DNA of 52,066 nucleotides from contig NZ_JAJBZH010000003.1 of the NCBI RefSeq assembly GCF_020551945.1, positions 435,387 to 487,452 on the forward strand, written 5' to 3'. Each line of letters opens with the position of its first letter. Positions within the stretch are counted from its first letter, which is position 1. The translations under genes and the position numbers were made by a program. The notes under the pieces are model-generated. The model did not search any database. It saw only the letters and a list, made by a program, of their open reading frames with translations, and was not told where the DNA came from. Shown here piece by piece: positions 17,927 through 26,132 of this stretch. The stretch is from Cellulosimicrobium marinum (lineage in GTDB: Bacteria > Actinomycetota > Actinomycetes > Actinomycetales > Cellulomonadaceae).

Positions 17927-18871
17927 CTACGTGTCCGGCCCGGTCGCCACGGGTCGTCGCGGGTCGTTCGACCACTGCGACCACGACCCGGCGTACAGCG
18001 CCGCGTCGACCCCGAGCGTCGCCAGCGCGGCGACCTCGTGGGCCGCGGTGACCCCCGAGCCGCAGTAGACGCCCACGCCGTCTCCCTCGCCGACCGCGCC
18101 GCCCTCGCCGAGCGCCCCGAGCCCGGCGAACCGCTCCCGCAGCGCCGCGTCGTCGAGGAACGACCCGTCGGCGGCGAGGTTCGCCGTCGTCGGCGCGCTG
18201 ACCGCCCCGGGGACGTGGCCCGCGCGCGGGTCCACGGGCTCCACCTCGCCGCGGTAGCGCTCCCCCGCCCGCGCGTCGAGCAGCACGCCCGTGCCCGACG
18301 CCGCGAGGCGGGCCGCGCCGTCGGCGTCCAGCACCGGCAGCCCGCCCGGGGTGACGACGACGTCGCCCGGCTCGGGCCGCACGTCCCCCGCCTCGACGGG
18401 CAGACCGGCCCGCTCCCACGCGGCGAGGCCGCCGTCGAGGATCCGCACGTCCGCGTGCCCCGCCCACCGCAGCAGCCACCAGGCCCGCGCCGCGGACGTG
18501 CCGCCGACCGCGTCGTAGACCACGACGGGCCGGTCCGCGCGCACGCCCCAGCGGCGCGCCGCCGCCTGGAGGTCGTCGGGGTCGGGGAGCGGGTGCCGGC
18601 CCGCTCCCGCGGACGGCGGTCCCGCGAGCTCCGTCTCCAGGTCCACGAACACCGCACCGGGGACGTGCCCCGCGAGGTACCGCTCCCGCCCGTTGGTCAC
18701 GCCGAGCGCCCACCGGACGTCCAGCACCACGGGGGCGCCCGGACCGCCGAGGACCGCCGCGAGCGCCGGGGCGTCGACGAGGACCTGCTCGCGCGCGGTG
18801 CGCGGGCCCGCACCCTCGCCCGGACCGGTGCTCGTGCCCGGATCGCTGCCCGTGCCGGGACCGGGGCTCAC
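17927..18871 (-). CDS. Sulfurtransferase with two rhodanese domains
   Basis: 314 aa. An N-terminal rhodanese domain (about 30-155) has Asp120 where a catalytic Cys would be (VVVYDAVGG), so it is inactive in catalysis. The C-terminal domain has Cys270 in VGVYCGSGVTAAHEV, the CGSGVTA loop typical of mercaptopyruvate/thiosulfate sulfurtransferases. The first 25 residues are a Gly/Pro/Thr-rich tail. GTG 18871 overlaps the rimI stop by GTGA, so it is coupled to tsaB-rimI. The sulfur acceptor is unknown. Confidence 0.88.
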   Translation of the reverse strand: MSPGPGTGSDPGTSTGPGEGAGPRTAREQVLVDAPALAAVLGGPGAPVVLDVRWALGVTNGRERYLAGHVPGAVFVDLETELAGPPSAGAGRHPLPDPDDLQAAARRWGVRADRPVVVYDAVGGTSAARAWWLLRWAGHADVRILDGGLAAWERAGLPVEAGDVRPEPGDVVVTPGGLPVLDADGAARLAASGTGVLLDARAGERYRGEVEPVDPRAGHVPGAVSAPTTANLAADGSFLDDAALRERFAGLGALGEGGAVGEGDGVGVYCGSGVTAAHEVAALATLGVDAALYAGSWSQWSNDPRRPVATGPDT

Positions 18872-19410
18872 GCGACGACGCTCCCCGCGTCCGGGGGCGA
18901 GCCGTAGTCCGGGTCGTCGTCGCGCGCGCCCGCGAGCTCGAGCCGCATCGTGTACGCGTCCACGTCCTCGGGCTGGTAGTACCGCTTGCGGACGCCGAGC
19001 TGCTCGAACCCGTACTTCGCGTAGAGCGCGAGCGCCGGGTCGTTGTCGACGCGGACCTCGAGCAGCACCGCGTCGGCCCGCAGCTCGCGCGACCGCGCGA
19101 CCAGCGCCTCGAGGAGGGTCGACCCCACGCCCTGGTGCTGGAACGACGGGTCCACCCCGATGGTCATGATCTGCGCGACGTCGCCGTCGAACCACAGCCC
19201 CGCGTAGCCGACCACGGGCTGCGGCCCCGCGGCGTAGGGGCGCACGGGCTCCGCCGCGACGTACCAGCGGCCGAGCCCCGCGAGCTCGTCGGCGAGCATC
19301 CCGTACGTCCACGCACCGCGCCCGAACAGCGCGCGCTCGAGCTCGACCACGCGGTCGAGGTCGGCCGCGCGCAGCGGGCGCAGCCGCACGTCGTAGCGGG
19401 CGCGCGTCAC
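18868..19410 (-). CDS. rimI: Ribosomal protein S18-alanine N-acetyltransferase-like
   Basis: 180 aa GNAT. VRLRPLRAADLDRVVELERA starts the fold; IMTIGVDPSFQHQGVGSTLL is the acetyl-CoA loop; LALYAKYGFEQLGVRKRYY is the RimI-type end. RimI acetylates the N-terminus of ribosomal protein S18. Position directly after tsaB is the standard tsaB-rimI arrangement. GTG start and tsaB stop overlap as GTGA; its own stop overlaps the rhodanese start the same way. Confidence 0.92.
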   Translation of the reverse strand: MTRARYDVRLRPLRAADLDRVVELERALFGRGAWTYGMLADELAGLGRWYVAAEPVRPYAAGPQPVVGYAGLWFDGDVAQIMTIGVDPSFQHQGVGSTLLEALVARSRELRADAVLLEVRVDNDPALALYAKYGFEQLGVRKRYYQPEDVDAYTMRLELAGARDDDPDYGSPPDAGSVVA

Positions 19411-20129
19411 GACGCACCCCGGGCGGCCGGCGCGTCGCTCACACGCTTGGCCCCGGCGGGCTCCTGCACGTCGGGACGCCGCAGGTACAGCGGCTCCGTC
19501 GGCTGGTCCTGGCCGGCGTCGCGGCGGGCGAGCGCGATGCGCGCGAGGACGGCGGCGTCCGGCACGAGCGGCGCGTCCTCGGCGACCCCGAGGACGTCGG
19601 CGTAGAGCGAGGCCCCCTCCCCGACGACGACCGCGCCCGCCGCGTGCTCGGCGACGGCGGCCGCCGCGGCGACGTCGGGACCGGCGACGGTGGCCACGAC
19701 GGGCACGCCGTGCGGCCCCTCGTGCGCGACGACCCGGTAGCGCGCCCAGTAGACCTCGCGGCGGCGCGCGTCGGTCGCGACGAGCACCTCGTCGTCGGGC
19801 ACGAGACCGAGGTCGCTGACGGCCTGGACCGCGACGGCGTCCAGGCTGGGCACCCCGAGCACGGGCACCCCGAGCGCGTAGCCCAGGGCCCGGGCGGTGA
19901 CGAGACCGACGCGCAGCCCCGTGAACGGCGCGGGACCCGTCCCCACGACGACGGCGGTGAGCGCGGAGCGCGCGACGCCGGCCTCCGCGAGCGCCTCCTC
20001 GACGAGCGGGGCGAGCGCCTCCGCGTGCCGACGCCGCTCCGGCACCTCGCGGCGGGCGAGGCGGGCGCCGTCGTCCCCGACGACGGCGACGGTCACGGAG
20101 GCAGAGGTGTCGAGCGCGAGAACAGGCAC
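19407..20129 (-). CDS. tsaB: t6A complex subunit TsaB
   Basis: 240 aa ASKHA paralogue of TsaD. VLALDTSASVTVAVV, then RRRHAEALAPLVEEAL and VVVGTGPAPFTGLRVGLVTA are the typical TsaB segments. It has no catalytic metal site and scaffolds TsaD and TsaE in the t6A complex. GTG 20129 has TAGTCT 6 nt upstream, so tsaB-rimI-rhodanese probably has its own leaderless promoter, although tsaE ends only 35 nt earlier. Confidence 0.94.
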   Translation of the reverse strand: MPVLALDTSASVTVAVVGDDGARLARREVPERRRHAEALAPLVEEALAEAGVARSALTAVVVGTGPAPFTGLRVGLVTARALGYALGVPVLGVPSLDAVAVQAVSDLGLVPDDEVLVATDARRREVYWARYRVVAHEGPHGVPVVATVAGPDVAAAAAVAEHAAGAVVVGEGASLYADVLGVAEDAPLVPDAAVLARIALARRDAGQDQPTEPLYLRRPDVQEPAGAKRVSDAPAARGAS

Positions 20130-20164
20130 GGGACAAGACTACGGCCGCGTCTCGCGCGGCGCGG

Positions 20165-20785
20165 CTACCCCCGCGTCAGGGCGACGAGGTCGACCCCGGC
20201 CCAGCGCGGCCCGACGGCGCGCAGCGTCACGCGTCGCTCGCCCGCCTCCGGGGCGGCGTCGTCCGCGGTGTCGTCCGAGCCGTCGGCGGAGCTGTCGTCC
20301 GCGCTGTCGGCCGCAGTCGAGCCCGCCGCGCCGCGCGGGCGCTCCAGCACGACCTCGAGCCGGTCGCCGGCGAGCGACTCGACGAGGCCCGCCCCCCACT
20401 CGACGACCGTCACGGACTCGTCCAGGCTGGAGTCGAGGTCGAGGGCGTCGACCTCGTCGAGCGAGCCCAGTCGGTAGGCGTCGACGTGCACGAGCGCCGG
20501 GCCGCCGACGAGCGACGGGTGCTCGCGCGCGACGATGAACGTCGGCGACGCGACCTGCCCCCGCACCCCGAGCCCGGCCCCGACGCCCTGCGTGAGCGTC
20601 GTCTTGCCGGCGCCGAGGTCGCCGGTGAGGACGACGAGGTCCCCGGCCCGCAGGACGCCCGCGAGCGCCCTTCCGAACGCGCGGGTCGCGTCGGCGTCGA
20701 CCAGGGTCAGGTGGACGGTCTGCTCGACCGGGGCGGGAGCCCCCGACGCCGCTGGGACGCTCGTGCCGCTCGTGCTCTCGCTCAC
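20165..20785 (-). CDS. tsaE: t6A complex ATPase TsaE
   Basis: 206 aa. P-loop VVLTGDLGAGKTTLTQ near residue 53, SPTFIVAREH and the HVDAYRLGSLDEVDALDLD block are diagnostic of TsaE, the ATPase that drives turnover of TsaBD. It is longer than usual: a Ser/Asp-rich acidic insertion starting STAADSADDSSADGSDDT lies near residues 155-180, before the last beta strand. GTG start overlaps the alr stop by GTGA. Confidence 0.93.
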   Translation of the reverse strand: MSESTSGTSVPAASGAPAPVEQTVHLTLVDADATRAFGRALAGVLRAGDLVVLTGDLGAGKTTLTQGVGAGLGVRGQVASPTFIVAREHPSLVGGPALVHVDAYRLGSLDEVDALDLDSSLDESVTVVEWGAGLVESLAGDRLEVVLERPRGAAGSTAADSADDSSADGSDDTADDAAPEAGERRVTLRAVGPRWAGVDLVALTRG

Positions 20786-22137
20786 CGTGCCGGTGTCCTC
20801 TCGTCGGGTGCGGGGGTCGGGGTCGGGGGGAGGTCGTGCGGGGCCGTACCACCTCGGCCGGCGAGGCGGCGCACGACGAGGCCGCGCGCGGCGTCGTCGA
20901 GCACGTCGAGGCGCACGTGCTCGCGCGGCACCCGCGTGCCGAGCCGCGTCGTGATCTCGTAGCCGATGGTCCCGGCGGCCCGCGCCCAGTCCTCCGCGGC
21001 GGGGTCGCCGCCGCGCCCCAGGCCCGCCCCGGCGCCGAAGAGCGTCACGACGTCGCCCGCGCGCTCCGCGGCGCCCGGGCCGAGGTCGAGCACGAACTGG
21101 TCCATGCAGACCCGCCCCGCGACGCGCAGCACCCGTGCCCCGGGTCCCCTGCCGACGAGGACGGGGCCGCCCGGGCTCGCCGGGTCGCCCGCGAGGCCCG
21201 AGGCGTGGCGCGGGATGCCGTCGCCGTACCCCAGCGGCACGACGCCGAGCACGGTGTCGCGCGACGTCGTGTACCGGTGCCCGTAGGACACGCCGTGCCC
21301 CGCCGGGACGTGCTTGACGTTCGCGAGCCGCGCCTCCAGCGTCATCACGGGCGTGAGCCCGAAGTCTTGCGGCGGACCGACCTGCGGCACCGGCGACATG
21401 CCGTACACGGCCAGGCCGGGGCGCACGAGGTCGTAGTGCGTGCGGGGCGCCGTGAGGGTCGCCGCGGAGTTCGCGAGGTGACGCACCTCGAGGTCGGCGC
21501 CCGACGCCTCGGCGAGCCGGACCGCGTCGTCGAGCGCGTCGGCCTGCGCGACGACGCTCGGGTGACCGGGCTCGTCGGCGCACGCGAGGTGGGAGAACAC
21601 CCCGACGACCCGGACGAGCCCCTCGGCCGCGGCACGCGCCAGCCCGTCGAGCACGACCGGCAGGTCGGCCGGCATCACGCCGTTGCGCCCCAGGCCGGTG
21701 TCGACCTTGACGTGCACGCGCGCCGTGCGTCCGGCGGCGCGGGCCCCGGCCACGACTGCGTCCACCGCCCACGTCGCGGCGACCGTGACGTCGACGTCCG
21801 CCGCGACGAGCTCCTGCAGGGGCGCACCGGGGGCGAACAGCCAGGTGAGGATCCACGCGCGCTCGGGCCCGACGCCCGCCGCCCGCAGCGCCAGCGCCTC
21901 GCCCGGCTGGGCCGTGCCGAGCCACGTCGCCCCGCCCGCGAGCGCCGCGAGGGCGCTCGGCACGAGCCCGTGCCCGTACGCGTCCGCCTTGACGACGGCC
22001 ATGACCTGCGCGGACGGCGCGTGACCGGCGAGGGCGCGGACGTTGTCGCGGAGCGCGGCGAGGTCGACGACGGCGCGGGCCGGGTGGGTGTGCGCGTCGG
22101 ACGGCTCGGCGAGGTGCGTGCGCTGGGTGTCGCTCAC
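20782..22137 (-). CDS. alr: Alanine racemase
   Basis: 451 aa PLP enzyme making D-alanine for peptidoglycan. Lys50 in VMAVVKADAYGHG binds PLP; the second active-site Tyr is in GHGVSYGHRY; VCMDQFVLDLG is also conserved. N-terminal TIM barrel, C-terminal beta domain, plus a Pro-rich tail of about 25 residues. GTG 22137 is the first start consistent with the family, 14 nt after the pseudouridine synthase stop. Followed by tsaE with a GTGA overlap, the common alr-tsaE arrangement. Confidence 0.94.
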   Translation of the reverse strand: MSDTQRTHLAEPSDAHTHPARAVVDLAALRDNVRALAGHAPSAQVMAVVKADAYGHGLVPSALAALAGGATWLGTAQPGEALALRAAGVGPERAWILTWLFAPGAPLQELVAADVDVTVAATWAVDAVVAGARAAGRTARVHVKVDTGLGRNGVMPADLPVVLDGLARAAAEGLVRVVGVFSHLACADEPGHPSVVAQADALDDAVRLAEASGADLEVRHLANSAATLTAPRTHYDLVRPGLAVYGMSPVPQVGPPQDFGLTPVMTLEARLANVKHVPAGHGVSYGHRYTTSRDTVLGVVPLGYGDGIPRHASGLAGDPASPGGPVLVGRGPGARVLRVAGRVCMDQFVLDLGPGAAERAGDVVTLFGAGAGLGRGGDPAAEDWARAAGTIGYEITTRLGTRVPREHVRLDVLDDAARGLVVRRLAGRGGTAPHDLPPTPTPAPDERTPAR

Positions 22138-22151
22138 GGTCGACGATTCTC

Positions 22152-23060
22152 TCACCACGCGTCGAGCACGCGGTCCGTCTCGAACCGTCGCTCGCGCCCG
22201 CTCAGCGGGTCGACGAACGCCAGCGACCGCGACACGAGCTGGAGGGGGTGCGCGTAGTCGTCGTGCGCGACGTCGTACGGCTCGGGATAGAAGTTGTCGT
22301 GCAGGATCGGCACGCCGAGGCGGGCCATGTGCAGACGGAGCTGGTGCGTCTTGCCGCTGTGCGGCTCCAGCCGGTAGCGGGCGAGGCCGCGGTCCGTGTC
22401 GGCCTCCGCGAGGTCCACGCGGCTCTCCGCGTTGGGCTCCCCGTCGACCTCCTCCGCCCGCATGACGCCGCGACGCTTGACGATGCGGCTGCGGACCGTC
22501 GTCGGCAGGTCGAGCGCGGGGTCGAGGGGCGCGACGGCCTCGTACGTCTTGCGGACCTCGCGCCGCGCGAAGAGCTCCTGGTAGGCGCCGCGCACCTGCG
22601 GGCGCAGCGTGAGGAGCAGCACCCCGGCGGTCACCCGGTCGAGCCGGTGCGCGGGGCTGAGGTCGGGCAGGTCGAGGTCGCGCCGCAGGCGCACGAGGAC
22701 CGACCGCGCGACGTACGCGCCCCGCGGGATCGTCGCGAGGAAGTGCGGCTTGTCGACGACGAGCAGGTCGCGGTCGCGGTGCAGCACCCGGACCTCGAAG
22801 GGCACGTCGGGCTCGACGGGCGGGTCGCGGTACAGGAACACGAACCCGCGCGGCTCGTAGGGCGTGCGGTCGTCGAGGGGTCGCCCGCGCCCGTCGACCA
22901 CCTCGCCGGCGGCGACCTTCTCCGCGAGCCGCGCGGCGTCGTCGGGGAAGCGGTGGCGCACGTAGTCGAGCGTGCGCGTCCAGCGCGCGACGCTCGCGGC
23001 GTCGTGCGGCAGGACGAGGCGCGTCGGGTTGAGGCCGTCGCGCACGGGGAGAGGGACCAC
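22152..23060 (-). CDS. RluA-family pseudouridine synthase
   Basis: 302 aa. SPAHRLDRVTAGVLLLTL holds the catalytic Asp141 (HRLDR motif). LLVVDKPHFLATIP and EPHSGKTHQLRLHMARLGVP are the other RluA-type signatures. It isomerises uridine to pseudouridine in rRNA or tRNA; the target site cannot be told from sequence. No S4 domain is evident. GTG start with TACCGT 6 nt upstream, leaderless type. It sits between the NAD(P)HX repair gene and alr. Confidence 0.9.
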   Translation of the reverse strand: MVPLPVRDGLNPTRLVLPHDAASVARWTRTLDYVRHRFPDDAARLAEKVAAGEVVDGRGRPLDDRTPYEPRGFVFLYRDPPVEPDVPFEVRVLHRDRDLLVVDKPHFLATIPRGAYVARSVLVRLRRDLDLPDLSPAHRLDRVTAGVLLLTLRPQVRGAYQELFARREVRKTYEAVAPLDPALDLPTTVRSRIVKRRGVMRAEEVDGEPNAESRVDLAEADTDRGLARYRLEPHSGKTHQLRLHMARLGVPILHDNFYPEPYDVAHDDYAHPLQLVSRSLAFVDPLSGRERRFETDRVLDAW

Positions 23061-23088
23061 CCGTCCACGGTAGCCGCCGGCGACGAGT

Positions 23089-23206
23089 CACCCGACCGGG
23101 GTCACCGCGGCTGCCGAACCCCGGGTTGCGCGGCACGATCCGCCCGGTCTGCCGTGCAACCCCGGGTTCGGCGAGGTCGGGTGCCGGACGATCCGGGGTT
23201 CGGCGG
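23089..23206. repeat. Nested palindromic repeat cluster
   Basis: Outer arms CACCCGACC (23089-23097) and GGTCGGGTG (23175-23183) enclose a 17-bp inverted pair (23113-23129 / 23156-23172, one mismatch) built on AACCCCGGGTT. A third related unit, CCGGGGTTCGGC, follows at about 23193-23204. It fills the gap between nnr and the pseudouridine synthase and may end transcription of nnr or be a REP-like element. Confidence 0.6.
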
Positions 23207-23212
23207 GCGACG

Positions 23213-24772
23213 TCAGCGCGTCGCGAGGAGGTCCGCGACGACGCGCGGCACCTGGTCCGCGACGTCGCGCGCCGCGACCGGACCACCGGGGTTCGCGCGC
23301 TCGGCCGCGAGGCCGTGCACGAGCGCCGCGGCGGCGCCCAGCTCCGCCGCGAGCGCCGGCTCGGCGCGGACCCGCTCGGCGTGCGCGGCGAGCAGCGTCC
23401 CGAGGATCCCGGCGAGGACGTCCCCGGCGCCCGCCGTCGCGAGCCAGGGCGGCGCGTCCGCCTGCGCGTACACCACCCCGGGCCCGACGACGAGCGTCAC
23501 CGACCCCTTGAGCAGCACCGTCGCGCCGGTGAGGTCGTGCGCACGCCGGGCCCACCGCAGCGGCTCCGCCTCCACGTCCGCGCGCGTCACGTCCTCGCCG
23601 CGCGCCCCGAGCAGCGTCGCGAGCTCGCCCGCGTGCGGGGTCAGGACGACCGACGCCGGGCACCGCCCCGGCAGGAGCGACAGCGCTCCGGCGTCCACGA
23701 CCGCCGGGACGTCGGCGGGGGCCAGGGCCGCACGGACGCGGTCGTGCTGGCCCCCGTCGTCCACCGGGTCGCCGCCCGCGGCGGGCACCCCGGACCCGAG
23801 GGTCCACGCCTGCACGCGCCCCGCGCCGGCCACGACCTCGGGGTGGGCCGCCAGGACGGCCTGCGTGACGTCGTCGGGCCCGAGGTAGCGGACCATGCCG
23901 GGCCCGGTGCGCACGGCGGCGCTCGACACGAGGACCGCCGCCCCCGGGTACGTCGACGTCCCCGCGACGACGCCGACGACGCCGCGCGTGTACTTGTGAT
24001 CGTCCGGACCGGGCACCGCCCACAGCGCCGCGACGTCGTGCCGCTCGAGGCGGCGCACCGCGGGCCCGGCCCTCAGGTCGAGCCCGAGGTCCACGACGGC
24101 GCCGCGCCCGGCGAGGTGCGTCGCGGGCGGGACGAGCAGACCGGGCTTCGCCGCGCCGAACGTCACCGTCCGGTCGGCCCGCAGCACCGGCCCGGGCACC
24201 GTGCCGTCGTCGACCCCGACCCCGCTCGGCGCGTCCACCGCGACGACCCACGGCCGGCGCGGGGCACCGTCGAGGTCGTCGACGATCCGCCGCACGAGGA
24301 CGCCCGGCGTGCCGCGCAGCGGCCCGGTCGCGCCGATCCCGACGAGGCCGTCGAGGACCGCGTCGGCCGCCCGGACCTCGCGGACGGCGCGGGCGAGCGC
24401 GTCATCGCCGAGGTCGAGGTCGAGGTCGAGGGTCGATCCTCCGGCGCGGCGCAGCGCGACGAGGCCGCCCTCGTGCGTCCGGTCGCTCGTGAGCACGGCC
24501 GTCACGCGCACCCCGCGCCGTGCGAGGTACGCACCGGCGTGCAGCGCGTCGCCACCGTTGTTGCCGGCGCCCACGAGCAGCACCACCCGAGTGCCCGTCA
24601 CGCGCCCGTCGCGCCGGCCGCCGTCGGGCCCGACGACGGACCGCGCCCGGGCGAGGTCGCGCGCCACCACCGTCGCGAGGGCGAACGCCGCACGCTCCAT
24701 GAGCGGCACGCCCGCGTCGAGGAGGGGACGCTCGGCGGCGCGCACGTCGGCGGCGGTCCAGGCTTCGATCAT
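23213..24772 (-). CDS. nnr: Bifunctional NAD(P)HX epimerase/dehydratase
   Basis: 519 aa. The N-terminal epimerase domain (YjeF_N, about 1-215) has LLVGAGNNGGDALHAG and WVVAVDAPSGVGVDDGTV. The C-terminal ADP/ATP-dependent dehydratase domain (YjeF_C, ribokinase-like, about 225-519) has DHKYTRGVVGVVAG and PPWLATAGAGDVLAGILG. It repairs hydrated NAD(P)H. A Leu-Asp repeat (LDLDLDLG) in the epimerase domain comes from short tandem DNA repeats near 24412-24433. ATG 24772 has CAGGAT 6 nt upstream, leaderless type; divergent from the LLM oxidoreductase. Confidence 0.94.
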   Translation of the reverse strand: MIEAWTAADVRAAERPLLDAGVPLMERAAFALATVVARDLARARSVVGPDGGRRDGRVTGTRVVLLVGAGNNGGDALHAGAYLARRGVRVTAVLTSDRTHEGGLVALRRAGGSTLDLDLDLGDDALARAVREVRAADAVLDGLVGIGATGPLRGTPGVLVRRIVDDLDGAPRRPWVVAVDAPSGVGVDDGTVPGPVLRADRTVTFGAAKPGLLVPPATHLAGRGAVVDLGLDLRAGPAVRRLERHDVAALWAVPGPDDHKYTRGVVGVVAGTSTYPGAAVLVSSAAVRTGPGMVRYLGPDDVTQAVLAAHPEVVAGAGRVQAWTLGSGVPAAGGDPVDDGGQHDRVRAALAPADVPAVVDAGALSLLPGRCPASVVLTPHAGELATLLGARGEDVTRADVEAEPLRWARRAHDLTGATVLLKGSVTLVVGPGVVYAQADAPPWLATAGAGDVLAGILGTLLAAHAERVRAEPALAAELGAAAALVHGLAAERANPGGPVAARDVADQVPRVVADLLATR

Positions 24773-24901
24773 GCCCCCATCCTGCCCACGCCCCGCCGGG
24801 CGCGCCTACGCGCGTCCCGCGCGCGGACCGGCGGAGGTCCGCGCGTGTCCCGACGGCCCGCGCGAGAGCGGGCGGCGACGTCGCACCCTAGGGTGGCGAG
24901 C

Positions 24902-25921
24902 ATGCGCTTCGGACTCTTCATCCCCCAGGGCTGGCGACTCGACCTCGTCGGCATCGACCCCGCGGACCAGTGGGAGACCATGCGGTCCCTCGCCCGGCAC
25001 GCCGACACCGCGCCCGCCGGCGAGCCGCTGCCCGGCGCGGCGAACGCGTGGGAGTCCGTGTGGGTGTACGACCACTTCCACACCACGCCCGAACCCACCG
25101 ACGAGGCCACCCACGAGGCGTGGACCCTCATGGCGGCGTTCGCCGCGTCGACCGAGCGCGTGCGCCTCGGCCAGATGTGCACGTGCATGGCGTACCGCAA
25201 CCCCGCCTACCTCGCGAAGGTCGCCGCGACGGTCGACGCCGTCAGCGGCGGCCGGGTCGAGATGGGCATCGGCGCCGGCTGGTACGAGCACGAGTGGCGC
25301 GCCTACGGCTACGGGTTCCCCCGCGCGGGCGAACGGCTCGCCATGCTCGACGAGGGCGTGCAGATCATGAAGCAGCTGTGGACCAACGGCGTCGCGACGC
25401 TCGACGGCGCGCACTACCAGGTCGACGGCGCGCGCCTCGCGCCCCTCCCGCTCCAGGTCGACGGCCCGCCCCTGTGGGTCGCGGGCGGCGGGGAGAAGAA
25501 GACCCTGCGCATCGCCGCCGAGCACGCGCAGTACACGAACTTCGACGGGTCGCCGGACGGGTTCGCCCACAAGTCCGCCGTGCTGCGCGACCACTGCGAC
25601 GCGATCGGGCGGCCGTTCGACGAGATCACCCGCTCGGCGAACTACAACGTCGTCGTCGGCGCCACCGAGGCCGAGGTCGACGACCGCGTCGCCTGGCTGG
25701 AGGAGCACTACGCGCGCGTCCTGCCGGAGCGCGCCCCGACGATGGCCGAGTCGCTGCGCCACGGCCCGCTCGTCGGCACGCCGGAGCAGCTCGTCGAAAA
25801 GCTCACGACGCTGCAGGGGCTCGGGATGACGTACGCGATCACGTACTTCGCGGAAGCGGCGTACGACCGCAGCGGCATCGAGCTCTTCGAACGCGAGGTG
25901 ATCCCCGCCCTCCAGGGCTGA
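24902..25921 (+). CDS. LLM-class F420-dependent oxidoreductase
   Basis: 339 aa luciferase-like monooxygenase-type TIM barrel. MRFGLFIPQGWRLDL opens it; ANAWESVWVYDHFH, VRLGQMCTCMAYRNP and VEMGIGAGWYEHEWRAYG are the F420-binding family blocks. It likely uses coenzyme F420; substrate unknown. ATG 24902 has TAGGGT (24889-24894) 7 nt upstream and no Shine-Dalgarno. It ends 8 nt before a long hairpin (25930-25985). Confidence 0.9.
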   Translation: MRFGLFIPQGWRLDLVGIDPADQWETMRSLARHADTAPAGEPLPGAANAWESVWVYDHFHTTPEPTDEATHEAWTLMAAFAASTERVRLGQMCTCMAYRNPAYLAKVAATVDAVSGGRVEMGIGAGWYEHEWRAYGYGFPRAGERLAMLDEGVQIMKQLWTNGVATLDGAHYQVDGARLAPLPLQVDGPPLWVAGGGEKKTLRIAAEHAQYTNFDGSPDGFAHKSAVLRDHCDAIGRPFDEITRSANYNVVVGATEAEVDDRVAWLEEHYARVLPERAPTMAESLRHGPLVGTPEQLVEKLTTLQGLGMTYAITYFAEAAYDRSGIELFEREVIPALQG

Positions 25922-25929
25922 CCGCCGGC

Positions 25930-25985
25930 CGAACATGCCCTGGGCTCCCGTTCTCGTCCCGGAGCGGGAGCCCAGAGCATGTTCG
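25930..25985. repeat. Left flanking palindrome of the nuclease-like gene
   Basis: 21-bp inverted arms (25930-25950 / 25965-25985) with one mismatch and a 14-nt loop. They are just downstream of the LLM stop, so they can act as a terminator. The left part (25928-25953) matches 22 of 26 positions with the reverse complement of 27118-27143 on the other side of the nuclease-like gene. The 15-mer CAGGCGCATGGTCGG at 25994-26008 also recurs inverted at 27085-27099. Confidence 0.75.
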
Positions 25986-26132
25986 ACGGTCGTCAGGCGC
26001 ATGGTCGGTGGCGACGCGGCAGCGGGCGGATGGCGCCACGTGGCCGTGCACAGGCCCGGTCGCGGAGGCGTCGTCCACAGGACGCACCCGTGCCCGACGG
26101 CGCGCGGGTCGCCCCACGCTGTACTCGTCGCC

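Noticed and set aside
24412-24433. Short tandem repeats within nnr
   Set aside because: Only three or four short GAGGTC-type units, in frame and explained by a Leu-Asp run; not a separate element.
25935-26132. Upstream extension of the AbiEi-like gene
   Set aside because: It reads through the palindrome and shows no conserved residues; the wHTH domain begins after GTG 26133.
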